From Prevotella sp. (GTDB taxonomy: Bacteria > Bacteroidota > Bacteroidia > Bacteroidales > Bacteroidaceae), in the NCBI GenBank assembly GCA_017619445.1, contig JAFZSI010000006.1:1-61285 (forward strand): a stretch of DNA of 61,285 nucleotides, given 5' to 3'. A program made the translations under genes and the position numbers. The notes under the pieces were generated by a model that saw only the letters and a program-made list of their open reading frames with translations, did no database searches and was not told where the DNA came from. Below, in pieces: positions 41,117 to 51,190 of this stretch. Numbering within the stretch: position 1 is the first letter of the stretch; each line of letters opens with the position of its first letter.

Positions 41117-41791
41117 TTATAACTTAAAATTAGGGGATTCGTTATAAGCCCGTTTGTTGAAGCGATAGAGATACGCACCGCGCTTGGAACTGGTTTTGTC
41201 CACCAATTCGGTCTTTTCAATGAAGTCCATCTCCTTGATACGCTTGCGGAAATTGCGCTTGTCGAGTTCAGCGCCGTTGACGGCTTCATAGAGGTGCTGG
41301 AGCTGGGTGAGCGTGAACAGGGTAGGGAGAAGCCTGAATCCCACGGGCTCCTGGGCCAGCTTCTGCTGCATCATCTTCCTTGCCTTGCGAATCATCTCGT
41401 TGTGGTCGGAATAGAGTTGTGGAATCTCGTTGATGTCCACCCATTTCAAACCATGTGACAAACGCAGCTCTTCATCATAGTCCTTGACGTTGATGAGAGC
41501 GTAGTATGCAATGGACACCACCCGTTCACCCGGGTCACGGTCCACATTTCCGAAAGCACCAACTTGGCGCATGAACAGGTGCCGCAGTCCGGTCAGTTCG
41601 TTGAGCGTCCGTGCGGCAGCATCATCGACACTCTCGTCGCTGGCGACGAAGCCTCCGTAGAGGCTCCACTCGCCGCGTCCGGGATCCATCTGGCGCTTGC
41701 CGATGAGGACTTTCAACTTCCCTTCATCGAAGCCGAAGATGATACAGTCTACCGACAACCAGACTTTCGCGTGTTGACTATAGTAGGTCAT
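41117..41791 (-). CDS. araR: NUDIX-type transcriptional regulator of arabinose use
   Basis: A 224-residue protein. The N-terminal NUDIX fold carries GGFVASDESVDDAAARTL, in which the box is degenerate (RT for RE and EL for EE), so it should bind a ligand rather than hydrolyse one. The C-terminal part (about 150-224) is a winged helix with DKRNFRKRIKEMDFI. NUDIX regulators of this type control L-arabinose genes in Bacteroides, with L-arabinose as ligand. It lies inside the operon it probably controls. Confidence 0.88.
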   Translation of the reverse strand: MTYYSQHAKVWLSVDCIIFGFDEGKLKVLIGKRQMDPGRGEWSLYGGFVASDESVDDAAARTLNELTGLRHLFMRQVGAFGNVDRDPGERVVSIAYYALINVKDYDEELRLSHGLKWVDINEIPQLYSDHNEMIRKARKMMQQKLAQEPVGFRLLPTLFTLTQLQHLYEAVNGAELDKRNFRKRIKEMDFIEKTELVDKTSSKRGAYLYRFNKRAYNESPNFKL

Positions 41792-41812
41792 TTTCTACTC
41801 TTAGAAGAAGTA

Positions 41813-43570
41813 TCAATAGAAGCAGCCGCAGAGGAACAGGACACCGAGTGTTCCCACAATGTCCCAAACGTCCCAGCTTTGGGCAATCTGCTTGCGATAG
41901 TCTGCTGTGAAGGTGATGGCATCCTTCTGTTCGGCTGTGGGGGCTGGCGTGAAGAACGACACGCACACCATCAGCAGAACGATGAATACCAGCAGCCAGC
42001 ACTCGAACACGAGCCAGTTGGTCTGCCAGAACCAGGCGGTGGCATCCCAGAAGGCACCGTCCATCTGTGCTGAACCTGTATCGGTGATGACGTTGGTCAC
42101 CAGGCGCAGCATACCGATGATGAAGCCACCGATGAGACCCCATTCACCTGCCTTAGGCGTAATCTTCTTAGAGAGAATACCCAATGTGAAGACGGCCACC
42201 ATAGACGGAGCCAACAGCGACTGGATACCCTGTAGGTAGCTGTAGAGGTTTCCCATACCCATCATGACAGGCAACCAGAGCAGACCAAGAATGACGACCA
42301 CGACAGTAGCGATACGGCCGACGAGTACGTAGTGGGCTTCGCTCAGACCCTTCTTCATGGGCTTGTAGAAGTCCTCGGTAAACAGCGTGGCGCACGAGTT
42401 GAAGAAGGCTGCCAGAGAGGTAACGAGGGCGCAGATGAAGCCGATGGTCACGAAACCCTTGATACCGACAGGCAGGATGCTCTTCACCATCATGGCGAAA
42501 GCACCGTCGGTGTCGTGCTGGTTGGCGATATCCATCTGGATGCCGAAGTCGCCGTATCCACCATTGGCCAGCGCCATAGCCACCATACCAGGAATCAGGA
42601 ACATAAACACGGGGAGCAGCTTGAAGTAACCGGCAGCGATGGTACCGCGACGGGCACGCTTCATCACCTCAACGTTGCTCTCGCCCTTCTGCTGACCAAG
42701 TACACGCTGAACGATGTGCTGGTCTGTACACCAGTACCAGAACCCGATGATGGAGGCTCCGATAAACACGACGAAACCAGGATACTCATGATAGAGGGGG
42801 TCGGGATTGCCAGAAGCATTGATGTCGGCCCAGTGGAACATATGAGTCGTTCCGTAACCGTCGTGAAGGGTGCTACAGAAGGCCATCATGTTTTCCCAGC
42901 CCTGAACGATACTGCCGCCGCCCAGCGTAGACAGACCAAGGAAGAGCACCGCGAATGCGCCTATAATAAGAATAGGAGTCTGGATGGCGGACATGGTCAT
43001 GACGCCCTTCATACCGCCGAACACGGTGAAGATGGCTGTGACGGCAATGAGGCCGAGGGCACCCCACCAGAAGGGCAGGCCGATGAGATACTCAAAGAAG
43101 ATACCACCAGTGAAGGCTGTCACTGAGACCTTCGTCAGGATGTAGGCCACCAGCGTGATGATTGAGAGCCACGAACCTGTGCGCTGGGTGTAGCGGAACT
43201 TCAGGAAGTCGGGCATGGTGATGATCTTGCCCATCTTGTTATTCAACAGTTGATAGAAGGGTACGAACAGCCAACCGAGAATCAGGATCATCCAGCCCTG
43301 CATCTCCCAGTGAGCCATACCAACGCCGTCCTTGGCACCAGTACCGGCGAGACCTACGAGGTGCTCAGAGCCGATATTGGCTGCGAAGATGGCCATACCG
43401 ATTACATACCAGGGTTCGCCCTTACCGAACAGATAGTCCTGAGAGTCGGCACCCTTCATTTTTTCCTTGTCTTTCTTGATGGAGCGATAGACCGCCCACA
43501 CGATGACGATGACTCCGATAGCGAGAACTAACCAGTCAAGCCATTCAAATTCATTTGAAGTCCAATTCAT
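41813..43570 (-). CDS. sodium/solute symporter (SSS family), probable L-arabinose transporter
   Basis: A 585-residue membrane protein with about 14 helices. SSS marks include IFAANIGSEHLVGLAGTGAK near residue 58 (sodium site region) and FLKFRYTQRTGSWLS, with GFICALVTSLAAFFNSCATL near residue 378. Its place between mutarotase and araR points to L-arabinose or another pentose as substrate, driven by Na+. Confidence 0.88.
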   Translation of the reverse strand: MNWTSNEFEWLDWLVLAIGVIVIVWAVYRSIKKDKEKMKGADSQDYLFGKGEPWYVIGMAIFAANIGSEHLVGLAGTGAKDGVGMAHWEMQGWMILILGWLFVPFYQLLNNKMGKIITMPDFLKFRYTQRTGSWLSIITLVAYILTKVSVTAFTGGIFFEYLIGLPFWWGALGLIAVTAIFTVFGGMKGVMTMSAIQTPILIIGAFAVLFLGLSTLGGGSIVQGWENMMAFCSTLHDGYGTTHMFHWADINASGNPDPLYHEYPGFVVFIGASIIGFWYWCTDQHIVQRVLGQQKGESNVEVMKRARRGTIAAGYFKLLPVFMFLIPGMVAMALANGGYGDFGIQMDIANQHDTDGAFAMMVKSILPVGIKGFVTIGFICALVTSLAAFFNSCATLFTEDFYKPMKKGLSEAHYVLVGRIATVVVVILGLLWLPVMMGMGNLYSYLQGIQSLLAPSMVAVFTLGILSKKITPKAGEWGLIGGFIIGMLRLVTNVITDTGSAQMDGAFWDATAWFWQTNWLVFECWLLVFIVLLMVCVSFFTPAPTAEQKDAITFTADYRKQIAQSWDVWDIVGTLGVLFLCGCFY

Positions 43571-43595
43571 TGCTTATTGTATTAATTGTTAGTGA

Positions 43596-44777
43596 TTACT
43601 TAATTGAGAATTTGTAAGTAGCGTGGCTGTAGTACTTCTCATCAGGATTCAGAGTAGGCTGAACCCATTCGGGATGATTTGGAGAGTCGGGATACTTCTG
43701 GCTCTCGAGACAGACACTCACGTGCTTGGGGTATTTGATACCGTGCTTGCGGATGATGTCTGCATCGGCACCCACGCCCTGGAAGTTACCGCTGTAGACC
43801 TGTACGCCAGGCTCGTTGGTGTACATCTCCATGAAGATACCGGTCTTCGGCGAGTAGAGGCTGGCGCAGACCTGAGTATCGTCGCCCTTACCATCCTTAT
43901 AGGTGTTCAGACAGAAGTTGTGGTCATAGCCTGTGGCATTCTGAATCTGGTCGAAGTCTGACTGGATGCTGTCGCCAATAGCGTGCGGGGTACGGAAGTC
44001 CATCGGAGTGCCTTCTACCGACTTGATCTCTCCAGTGGGGATATAAAGCTTGTCACTCGGCGTGAATTTATCAGCATTCACATAGAGCACCTGATCGTAA
44101 CCGGGTTGTGTGAAGTCACCACTCAGATTGTAGTAGTTGTGGTTGGTCTGGTTGATGATCGTTGGACGATCTGACTCAGCCTCCCAAGTCATGTCGAGGG
44201 TGTTGTCGGCAGTGACCTTGTATGTGGTGACAGCCATTACCTTGCCGGGGAAGCCGTTCTCACCATCAGCTGCTACGATCGTCAGTTTCAGGATAGAGTC
44301 GCCAATCTGCTCAGCGTCGTACACCTGATGCATCCAACCTGTGTTTCCACCACCGTGCAGGCAGTTCGGACCGTCGTTCTTCTTCAGCTGATACTCGTTG
44401 TCGCCGAGAGTGAACTTTCCTTCTTTGATACGGTTGGCATAACGGCCGACACTGGATCCGTAGTCAGAGGGACTGTTGAGGGTGTCAGCATACTGGGCGA
44501 TGTTGTCAAAGCCAAGTACAACATCCGTCGGCTTGCCATCCTTGTCGGGCACGACCAGCGACACAATTCGTCCTCCGTAGTTTGTGATGCACACTTCCAT
44601 GCCGTTGGCATTCTTCAGTGTAAAGAGCTGAACGGGCTTACCCTGGATGGTCGTGTCAAACTTGGCAACGTCTAAGCCTGATACTGTCAGTTGTGGAGCC
44701 TGCTCCTTTTTCTCACAGGCCGAGAACAGAAGTGCTGTCGCACTCAGTCCTAAAAGCATACTTTTAAGTACTTTCAT
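43596..44777 (-). CDS. lipoprotein aldose 1-epimerase (mutarotase)
   Basis: A 393-residue enzyme interconverting alpha and beta sugars. A signal peptide and lipobox (LFSAC near residue 21) place it outside the cytosol, unlike the cytosolic paralog at 47.5 kb. Active-site residues sit in GRYANRIKEGKF, NQTNHNYYNLSG (catalytic His) and the C-terminal CLESQKYPDSPNH region. It is first in the arabinose run and may prepare released L-arabinose for the symporter. Confidence 0.92.
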   Translation of the reverse strand: MKVLKSMLLGLSATALLFSACEKKEQAPQLTVSGLDVAKFDTTIQGKPVQLFTLKNANGMEVCITNYGGRIVSLVVPDKDGKPTDVVLGFDNIAQYADTLNSPSDYGSSVGRYANRIKEGKFTLGDNEYQLKKNDGPNCLHGGGNTGWMHQVYDAEQIGDSILKLTIVAADGENGFPGKVMAVTTYKVTADNTLDMTWEAESDRPTIINQTNHNYYNLSGDFTQPGYDQVLYVNADKFTPSDKLYIPTGEIKSVEGTPMDFRTPHAIGDSIQSDFDQIQNATGYDHNFCLNTYKDGKGDDTQVCASLYSPKTGIFMEMYTNEPGVQVYSGNFQGVGADADIIRKHGIKYPKHVSVCLESQKYPDSPNHPEWVQPTLNPDEKYYSHATYKFSIK

Positions 44778-44827
44778 TTCAATACGTTTTTAAGTTTAAT
44801 AATTGTTATAGCGTTTGATTTTGGGTG

Positions 44828-44858
44828 TAAAATTACAATTAATATTTGAATTATGCAA
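44828..44858 (-). promoter_or_regulatory. candidate promoter of the arabinose operon
   Basis: On the minus strand TTG, 20 bp, TAATTTTA; the last base departs from the consensus G, as might suit a regulated promoter. The leader would be about 45 bases. No AraR box could be recognised by eye. Confidence 0.5.
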
Positions 44859-44878
44859 TACTTTATCATATAAATAAA

Positions 44879-44911
44879 CGGCATAAAGTGTAAATATAAC
44901 ACTTTATGCCG
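44879..44911 (-). terminator. 13-bp perfect stem after galK
   Basis: CGGCATAAAGTGT pairs with ACACTTTATGCCG around a 7-base loop, followed on the minus strand by GTTTATTTATATG. It separates the galactose operon from the arabinose promoter. Confidence 0.75.
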
Positions 44912-44945
44912 TAATTTAACCTTTTTTGGCTAAGTTGTCGCTTCC

Positions 44946-46109
44946 TTAACAGAGTTTTCGTGAACCGTCGCCAATGACAACGTCATAAACTTTCGGTTCA
45001 TGTCCGTATTTCTCATTGAAGCGCTTTTTGGCGTCCTCGATGAACTTCTTGTAGAGGTCGTTACGCACGAGGTTGATGGTACAGCCACCAAAGCCGCCGC
45101 CCATGATACGGGAACCTGTCACACCGTTTTCCTTGGCAATGTCGTTCAGGAAATCCAGTTCTTCGCATGATACCTCATAATCCTTGGAGAGTCCTTCGTG
45201 AGTCTTGTACATCATCTCACCGACTTTCTCGTAGTCGCCTTCATTCAGGGCGTCGCAGACTGCCAGTACACGGTCTTTCTCGCCGAGTACGAACTTAGCG
45301 CGCTTGTAGTCTTCAGCACCAACCTCGTCCTTCACTTCTTCGAGTTGTTCCCAGGTGCAGTCACGTAGGGTCTCGAATTGGCCTTCCGGATGTTTAGCGG
45401 CAATATGCTTCACTACATTCTCGCAGGAACGACGACGGTCATTATAGGGTGAACCTGCCAGCTGATGCTTTACCACAGAGTCGAGGAGCACCAGACGGTA
45501 GCCATCGGGCTTGAACGGGAAATACTCGAACTCGCGACTACGGCAGTCCAAGCGCATCAGACAGCCAGCCTTGCCGAAGACAGAGGCAAACTGGTCCATG
45601 ATGCCACAGTTTACGCCGCAGTAGTTGTGCTCTGTAGCCTGACCAGCCAATGCCATATCCCATTGGCTCACTTTGTTCTCGCCGAAGATGTCGTTGAGAC
45701 CACAGGCGAAGCAGCTCTCCATGGCAGCAGAAGAAGACATGCCGGCACCCAGGGGGACATCGCCGGCAAAGGCGATATTGAAACCTTTTACGGGTACACC
45801 CAGTTTCTTCATTTCTAAAGCGATACCATAGATATAGCGGGCCCAACTGGCGCGAGGACCGTCAGGATCGGAGAGCTTGAAGTCAACACGATCCTTGAGG
45901 TCGATGGCATAAGCCATCACGGTATCTTCCGTTCCATTGGCACGCATCTCGGCCATGATGCCTTTGTCAACAGCACCGGGGAACACGAAGCCACCATTAT
46001 AATCAGTATGTTCGCCAATTAAGTTGATACGACCCGGAGAGGCATATACATTGCCCGTTTTCCCATCAAAATGCTTGATGAAACGGCTTCTTACAAATTC
46101 AATATCCAT
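44946..46109 (-). CDS. galK: galactokinase
   Basis: A 387-residue GHMP kinase phosphorylating galactose at C1. I start at MDIEFVRSRF; a longer in-frame start would overlap the upstream transporter. Motifs: GRINLIGEHTDYNGGFVFPG (galactose signature) near residue 22, PLGAGMSSSAAMESC (ATP loop) and the C-terminal GGFGGCTINLV. It is the last gene of the galactose operon. Confidence 0.95.
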   Translation of the reverse strand: MDIEFVRSRFIKHFDGKTGNVYASPGRINLIGEHTDYNGGFVFPGAVDKGIMAEMRANGTEDTVMAYAIDLKDRVDFKLSDPDGPRASWARYIYGIALEMKKLGVPVKGFNIAFAGDVPLGAGMSSSAAMESCFACGLNDIFGENKVSQWDMALAGQATEHNYCGVNCGIMDQFASVFGKAGCLMRLDCRSREFEYFPFKPDGYRLVLLDSVVKHQLAGSPYNDRRRSCENVVKHIAAKHPEGQFETLRDCTWEQLEEVKDEVGAEDYKRAKFVLGEKDRVLAVCDALNEGDYEKVGEMMYKTHEGLSKDYEVSCEELDFLNDIAKENGVTGSRIMGGGFGGCTINLVRNDLYKKFIEDAKKRFNEKYGHEPKVYDVVIGDGSRKLC

Positions 46110-46128
46110 TATATATAAATAAGGTGTA

Positions 46129-47451
46129 TTAATCAACAGGGATGTCTTTGTTCACATTCTTGCAGCCGATGAGTGCATAGTAGAACATATAGGCTACGGC
46201 CAGGAAGTAGACAAAGTAACTGGGCATATATCCGAAGATGTCTGCGAAGAAATTCTGTACTACCGGCAATACACCACCACCTACTACCATCATCATGAAG
46301 ATGCCGGATGCCTGAGCAGTGTATTTACCAAGACCTTCTGTTGCCAGGTTGAAGATGGATGCCCACATCACGGAGGTAAATAGACCGCAGAGCACAAGCA
46401 GCAGAGCCGTCAGTGGTACTGTGGTAGATGTAATCGTACCCTCCAGAATCGAGATCAACGGCATGTTGACGGTTACACTCTTAGGTGTGAAGATAGCTGC
46501 CAAGATCAGGACCATGCAGGCGAAGGTGGCAATCAACATCAACTGACGTGAAGAAACCTTAGCTGCAATAAAGCTGGAGCACAGACGTCCTACGAGCATC
46601 AGGAGCCAATACATGGCTGCCACTGCACCACCAATCGTTGCTGCATTCACAACGGCATCAGGATTTACCCATGCACCATTGGCTGATGTATCAGACAGGT
46701 AGAAATTCAGACCACCGGGGATACCCACTTCAACACCAACATAGACGAAGATAGCGATCACACCTAACAGACAGTGACGGAAGGACCATGGCGAGTGCTC
46801 AAACACCGTCTCTGCAGTAACCTTACCCATCTCAGGATCCTTGATAGGAATGAAGATAAGTGCTATAAAGGCAGCAGCGAAGACCGTCATGGCGATATAC
46901 ATGACCAGATTGACGTCAGCCATCTGTGTAGAGGCTGTCACCGTACCAATCAGTGCACCCACAAGCATCGGGGTCATCGTACCAGCAAGGGAGTTCAGAG
47001 TTCCTCCAATCATATTCAGCTGGTTACCACGGTTACCACCACCGCCAAGCAGGTTCAGCATCGGGTTCACTACAGTATTCAGGATACAGACGGAGAAACC
47101 AGAGATGAACGCACCAAAGAGATAGATGCAGAAGCCGGGGATGCCGCCCGAGAAGCCGGAGAGGTATTGGATGAGTACGCCGATAAAACCGACTGCGATA
47201 CCAATCAGGGCAGTCTTCTTGTAACCAACCTTTGTCAACATCTTTCCAGCAGGTATACCCATGAACAGATAGGCAAAGAAGTTCATGAAGTTACCCATGA
47301 TGCCGAGCACGTTAGAACCTCCGATTTCAGGCTGGTTCTTCCAGATTACACCAATTGGCGCACCAAGATTCGTTACAAACGAAATCATGGCATATAGGAA
47401 CATCATCGTAACAATAGCGATGATACTTCCATTCGTTTTTTGATTACTCAT
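46129..47451 (-). CDS. gluP: glucose/galactose MFS transporter (GluP/FucP type)
   Basis: A 440-residue membrane protein with 12 helices. Family marks are FVTNLGAPIG near residue 25, YKKTALIG, and NPMLNLLGGGGNRGNQLNMI near residue 130, as in FucP/GluP proton symporters. It lies between mutarotase and galactokinase, so galactose is the likely main substrate. Confidence 0.9.
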   Translation of the reverse strand: MSNQKTNGSIIAIVTMMFLYAMISFVTNLGAPIGVIWKNQPEIGGSNVLGIMGNFMNFFAYLFMGIPAGKMLTKVGYKKTALIGIAVGFIGVLIQYLSGFSGGIPGFCIYLFGAFISGFSVCILNTVVNPMLNLLGGGGNRGNQLNMIGGTLNSLAGTMTPMLVGALIGTVTASTQMADVNLVMYIAMTVFAAAFIALIFIPIKDPEMGKVTAETVFEHSPWSFRHCLLGVIAIFVYVGVEVGIPGGLNFYLSDTSANGAWVNPDAVVNAATIGGAVAAMYWLLMLVGRLCSSFIAAKVSSRQLMLIATFACMVLILAAIFTPKSVTVNMPLISILEGTITSTTVPLTALLLVLCGLFTSVMWASIFNLATEGLGKYTAQASGIFMMMVVGGGVLPVVQNFFADIFGYMPSYFVYFLAVAYMFYYALIGCKNVNKDIPVD

Positions 47452-47489
47452 ATTAAAAAAATAAAGTCTTTTTCAGTTTATGTTGGGAT

Positions 47490-48581
47490 TTACTCGACGA
47501 CACCGAAACGATAAATCGTCTTATGCTTGTAGGTCTGACCCGGACGGAGTATGACGCTGGGGAAATAAGGACGATTTGGTGTGTCGGGGAAGTGCTGGGT
47601 CTCGAGACATACAGCCGAGCGGTAGGGGAATGTGCAGCCGTTGGCACCCTTATAACCTGTGGCATAGTTGGCCGTGTAAAGCTGCATACCGGGTTCGGTG
47701 GTGTAGCACTCCAGTGTACGACCGCTCTTCGGATCGGTGATTTTGGCTGCAAAGCTCAGTTCACCTTCCTCACGTTTGTTGAGTACATAGTTGTGATCAA
47801 AACCTTTTCCAAACTTAATTTGCTCATGATCAGCGTTGATGTCCTGTCCGAATGGCTTTGGCTTACGGAAATCAAAGGGCGTACCTTCCACCTTCAGGAT
47901 TTCACCGGTAGGAATGGCGGTTGCATCAGTGGGCAGATAGAAGTCGGCATTGATTTCACAGATCTGGTCCTCAATCGTCGGGGTGGGGTCTGCAGTACCA
48001 GACAGAGAGAAGAAGGCGTGATGTGTCAAGTTGACAATAGTCTTCTTGTTCGTCGTGGCCAGATATTCGATCACCAGTTCGTTGAGGTCGGTGAAAGTGA
48101 ACTCCACCGTGACGTCGAGTTCGCCAGTATAACCTTCCTCACCATACGATGAGATACGATGGAGGGCCAGAGAACGGGGACCCATCTGACGGGCATCCCA
48201 TACTTTGGCGTTAAAGCCGACAGCACCACCATGGAGATGGTTTGGACCGTCGTTAAGAGCCAGCTGATAGTCTTTGCCATTCAGCGTGAACTGACCCTTG
48301 CAGATACGGTTACCCCAACGGCCAATCAAGGTAGAGAGATAAGGCTCCTTGCCGCTGGTGAGCTGTTTGATACTGTCGTGACCCTGGATCACGTTTCCTA
48401 CTTTACCGTCTTTGTCTGGCACCATGATAGCACAGATGGCACCACCATAATTAGAGATGGCTACTTCAAAACCCTTACGGTTTCTGAGGATGTACAAATC
48501 GGTTTTCTTACCATTAATGGTGGCCTGGAAGTTCTCGCGCTTCAGACCACATGCATTCGCTGTTTCTGTTGTGTTTGCCAT
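47490..48581 (-). CDS. galM: cytosolic galactose mutarotase
   Basis: A 363-residue aldose 1-epimerase without signal peptide. Motifs: NYGGAICAIMVPDKDGK, GRWGNRICKGQF, NLTHHAFFSLSG (catalytic His) and CLETQHFPDTPNRP. It shares the fold and many residues with the lipoprotein at 43.6 kb. It heads the operon galM-gluP-galK, so it supplies alpha-galactose to galactokinase. Confidence 0.94.
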   Translation of the reverse strand: MANTTETANACGLKRENFQATINGKKTDLYILRNRKGFEVAISNYGGAICAIMVPDKDGKVGNVIQGHDSIKQLTSGKEPYLSTLIGRWGNRICKGQFTLNGKDYQLALNDGPNHLHGGAVGFNAKVWDARQMGPRSLALHRISSYGEEGYTGELDVTVEFTFTDLNELVIEYLATTNKKTIVNLTHHAFFSLSGTADPTPTIEDQICEINADFYLPTDATAIPTGEILKVEGTPFDFRKPKPFGQDINADHEQIKFGKGFDHNYVLNKREEGELSFAAKITDPKSGRTLECYTTEPGMQLYTANYATGYKGANGCTFPYRSAVCLETQHFPDTPNRPYFPSVILRPGQTYKHKTIYRFGVVE

Positions 48582-48603
48582 AAATAATGCTTTTAGTTAC
48601 TAA

Positions 48604-48634
48604 CTATTTTTCTGCAAAGTAACAGAAAAAATAG
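48604..48634. promoter_or_regulatory. inverted repeat around the gal promoter -7 region
   Basis: CTATTTTTCTG and CAGAAAAAATAG flank CAAAGTAA, which reads TTACTTTG on the minus strand, close to the -7 consensus. A dyad centred on the -7 box, 23 bases before the galM start, looks like an operator. No regulator gene adjoins the operon. Confidence 0.5.
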
Positions 48635-48686
48635 CAAATAGAAGAATGAAACACCGAAAAAAATGTTTTCGATGTATTAAAAAACT

Positions 48687-50006
48687 CTAAATGCGGTTCT
48701 TTAGGAAGTCTGCGACCACATAACTGCTACCTCCAATGAACACAAAGTCGTTTTCTTTGGCTTTACTTTTGATATCTTCGTAAGCACTTACAACATTGGG
48801 ATAACTCTCGCCTTGAAGACCCAGTTGCTGGGCATAGAGTTTCAAAATATTCTCAGAAACCGCCCGATGGGTACTTGCTTTTGTGAAATAATAGATGGCG
48901 TTTTTCGGCAATAATGCCATGACACCTTCAATATCTTTATCATCGACCATTCCAAAGAGGATATGCATCTGATTGCATTGTACAGCGTTTAACTGTTCAC
49001 TCAGATATTTCCACCCCGGAAGATTATGACCTGTATCGCAAACGGTCTTAGGCTTTTCCTTCACCGTCTGCCAACGACCTTGCAGACCTGTCAGTTCACA
49101 GACATTCTTGAAACCTTCCTTGACTTCTTTATTCTGACATTCTAACTCAGGATCGCAATTGACGGGATGCATGAACCCGAGCTTTTCCAACTGTCTGACG
49201 GCATAGAGCACCGTATTCGTGTTCTTTACCTGATAATAGCCGGCCAACTCTCCGTTTAAGATGCCATAGTGCTCTGTATAATAGGTAAAGCCATTCTCCA
49301 ATGTCTTGGCTTTGCTCTCAATCACCTCAAGTCTGTCTTCAGCAAATGTAATGGGTGCATGCAGTTCTGAGGCCATGGCTTCAAAGACAGGCCGTGTCTC
49401 TGGGGTGGTCTCACCAATAATGACAGGTACATTTGACTTGATGATGCCCGCCTTTTCGAAGGCAATCTGTTCGAGTGATGTCCCTAGGAACTGGGTATGG
49501 TCCATCCCGATGTTTGTGATGATCGAAAGGATGGGTGTGATGATGTTGGTGCAGTCGAGTCTGCCGCCTAGTCCCACTTCGACAACGGCAATGTCCACAT
49601 CCTTCTCTGCAAAATACTTGAAGGCCATCGCTGTGGTTACCTCGAAGAAGGAAGGCTGAAGGGATTCAATGAATGATTTCTCTTGCTCAACAAAGTTGAC
49701 AACATACTCTTCTGGTATGGGCTGACCGTTGATTCGGATCCGTTCGCTGAAATCAACAAGATGGGGTGATGTATAGAGTCCAACCTTATAACCACACATC
49801 TGGAGAATGGCCGAGAGCGTGTGAGAACAGGATCCCTTGCCATTCGTACCTGCCACATGAATGGACAGGAATTTCTTGTGGGGATGCCCGAAATGTTCAT
49901 CCAGCGCCAAAGTGTTGTCAAGTCCCTCCTTGTAGCCGCTGGCTCCCTGCCGCTCAAACATCGGCATGGCATTGAACAGGTATTCGCACGTCTCTTGATA
50001 GGTCAT
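48687..50006 (-). CDS. folC: folylpolyglutamate synthase / dihydrofolate synthase
   Basis: A 439-residue Mur-ligase-type enzyme adding glutamate to folates. The P-loop is HVAGTNGKGSCSHTL near residue 50, followed by YTSPHLVDFSERIRING and VEVGLGGRLDCTNII. The C-terminal domain includes TVCDTGHNLPGW. It follows dnaJ by 19 bases on the same strand and may be cotranscribed with grpE-dnaJ. Confidence 0.95.
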   Translation of the reverse strand: MTYQETCEYLFNAMPMFERQGASGYKEGLDNTLALDEHFGHPHKKFLSIHVAGTNGKGSCSHTLSAILQMCGYKVGLYTSPHLVDFSERIRINGQPIPEEYVVNFVEQEKSFIESLQPSFFEVTTAMAFKYFAEKDVDIAVVEVGLGGRLDCTNIITPILSIITNIGMDHTQFLGTSLEQIAFEKAGIIKSNVPVIIGETTPETRPVFEAMASELHAPITFAEDRLEVIESKAKTLENGFTYYTEHYGILNGELAGYYQVKNTNTVLYAVRQLEKLGFMHPVNCDPELECQNKEVKEGFKNVCELTGLQGRWQTVKEKPKTVCDTGHNLPGWKYLSEQLNAVQCNQMHILFGMVDDKDIEGVMALLPKNAIYYFTKASTHRAVSENILKLYAQQLGLQGESYPNVVSAYEDIKSKAKENDFVFIGGSSYVVADFLKNRI

Positions 50007-50025
50007 AATACAGACTCTTTACAAT

Positions 50026-51186
50026 TTAACTGAAATAATTCTTGAACTTCTGGAAGATGGAATCTCTGGTCTGTTTGTCTCCTTTGAAGTTGTCGCTGTC
50101 ACGGAATGACTCAATAGCCTGTTTTTCTTCACGGGAAAGTGTTCTGGGTACGTAAACGCTGATGTTCACCACGAGGTCGCCTTTTCCACTGCCATAGCCT
50201 TGTACGGCAGGCAGACCCTTTCCACGCAAGCGGAGTGTCTTGCCAGGCTGAGTACCGTTTTCCAGCTTCACCCTCAACTTTGAACCTTCGATGGTGGGGA
50301 TTTCTATCTCACCACCCAGGGCTGCTGTGGGGAAGTCGAGTAGCAAGTTATAGATCAGGTCGTTACCATCGCGAACGAAAGTATCGTTTTCTTCCTCCTC
50401 GATGAACACCTGGATATCGCCGTTCACACCATTGTGCTTGCCGGCATTACCCTTGCCAGGTACGTTGACTACCATTCCCTCAGCCACACCAGCAGGAATG
50501 TTGATCTCAACGACCTCTTCACCTTTCTCAATACCTGTACCGCCACAGTGCTTACACTTGTTCTTTATCACCTGTCCTTCACCATTACAGGTCGGACAGA
50601 CACTCTGCTGCTGCATCATGCCGAAGATGCTCTGGGTGGTGTGGGTGATGACGCCCTGACCATGACACGTCGGACAAGTCTCCTTGCCACTGCCGGCCTC
50701 GGCACCTGAGCCGCTGCAATGAGGACAGGGAATATCTTTCCTTACCTTGAACTTTTTCGTCACACCTTTGTTGATCTCTTCGAGTGTGAGCTTCACCTTT
50801 AGGCGCAGGTCACTGCCACGGTGCTGCTGTGGACGACGTGCACCCCCACCGAATCCTCCGAAACCGTGTCCTCCGAAGATGTCGCCAAACATCGAGAAGA
50901 TGTCGTCCATGTTCATTGAGGCACCACCGAAGCCGCTGAAGTCGAAGCCTCCCCCCATGCCCGGACCATTGAAGCCGAACTGGTCGTACTGCTGACGGGT
51001 CTTCGGATCGTGCAACACATTATAGGCCTCAGCGGCCTCCTTGAATTTCTCCTCAGCTTCTTTGTCACCCGGATTACGGTCAGGGTGGTACTTAATGGCT
51101 ATTTTGCGATATGCTTTCTTGATCTCGTCTTCCGAGGCGGTCTTCTCGACCCCAAGCACCTCGTAGTAGTCTCTTTTCTGTGCCAT
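50026..51186 (-). CDS. dnaJ: chaperone DnaJ (Hsp40)
   Basis: A 386-residue co-chaperone stimulating DnaK ATPase. The J domain has [11 protein letters not shown] (HPD motif). A Gly/Phe-rich linker follows (about residues 70-125). Four zinc motifs occur in order: [32 protein letters not shown]. The C-terminal substrate domain is complete. It starts four bases after the grpE stop, so translation is coupled. Confidence 0.97.
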   Translation of the reverse strand: MAQKRDYYEVLGVEKTASEDEIKKAYRKIAIKYHPDRNPGDKEAEEKFKEAAEAYNVLHDPKTRQQYDQFGFNGPGMGGGFDFSGFGGASMNMDDIFSMFGDIFGGHGFGGFGGGARRPQQHRGSDLRLKVKLTLEEINKGVTKKFKVRKDIPCPHCSGSGAEAGSGKETCPTCHGQGVITHTTQSIFGMMQQQSVCPTCNGEGQVIKNKCKHCGGTGIEKGEEVVEINIPAGVAEGMVVNVPGKGNAGKHNGVNGDIQVFIEEEENDTFVRDGNDLIYNLLLDFPTAALGGEIEIPTIEGSKLRVKLENGTQPGKTLRLRGKGLPAVQGYGSGKGDLVVNISVYVPRTLSREEKQAIESFRDSDNFKGDKQTRDSIFQKFKNYFS

Positions 51187-51190
51187 GTAA

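Noticed and set aside
46109-46136. Overlap of galK with the upstream transporter gene
   Set aside because: The overlap arises only from an upstream in-frame ATG; the conserved galactokinase start at 46109 leaves a 19-base gap.
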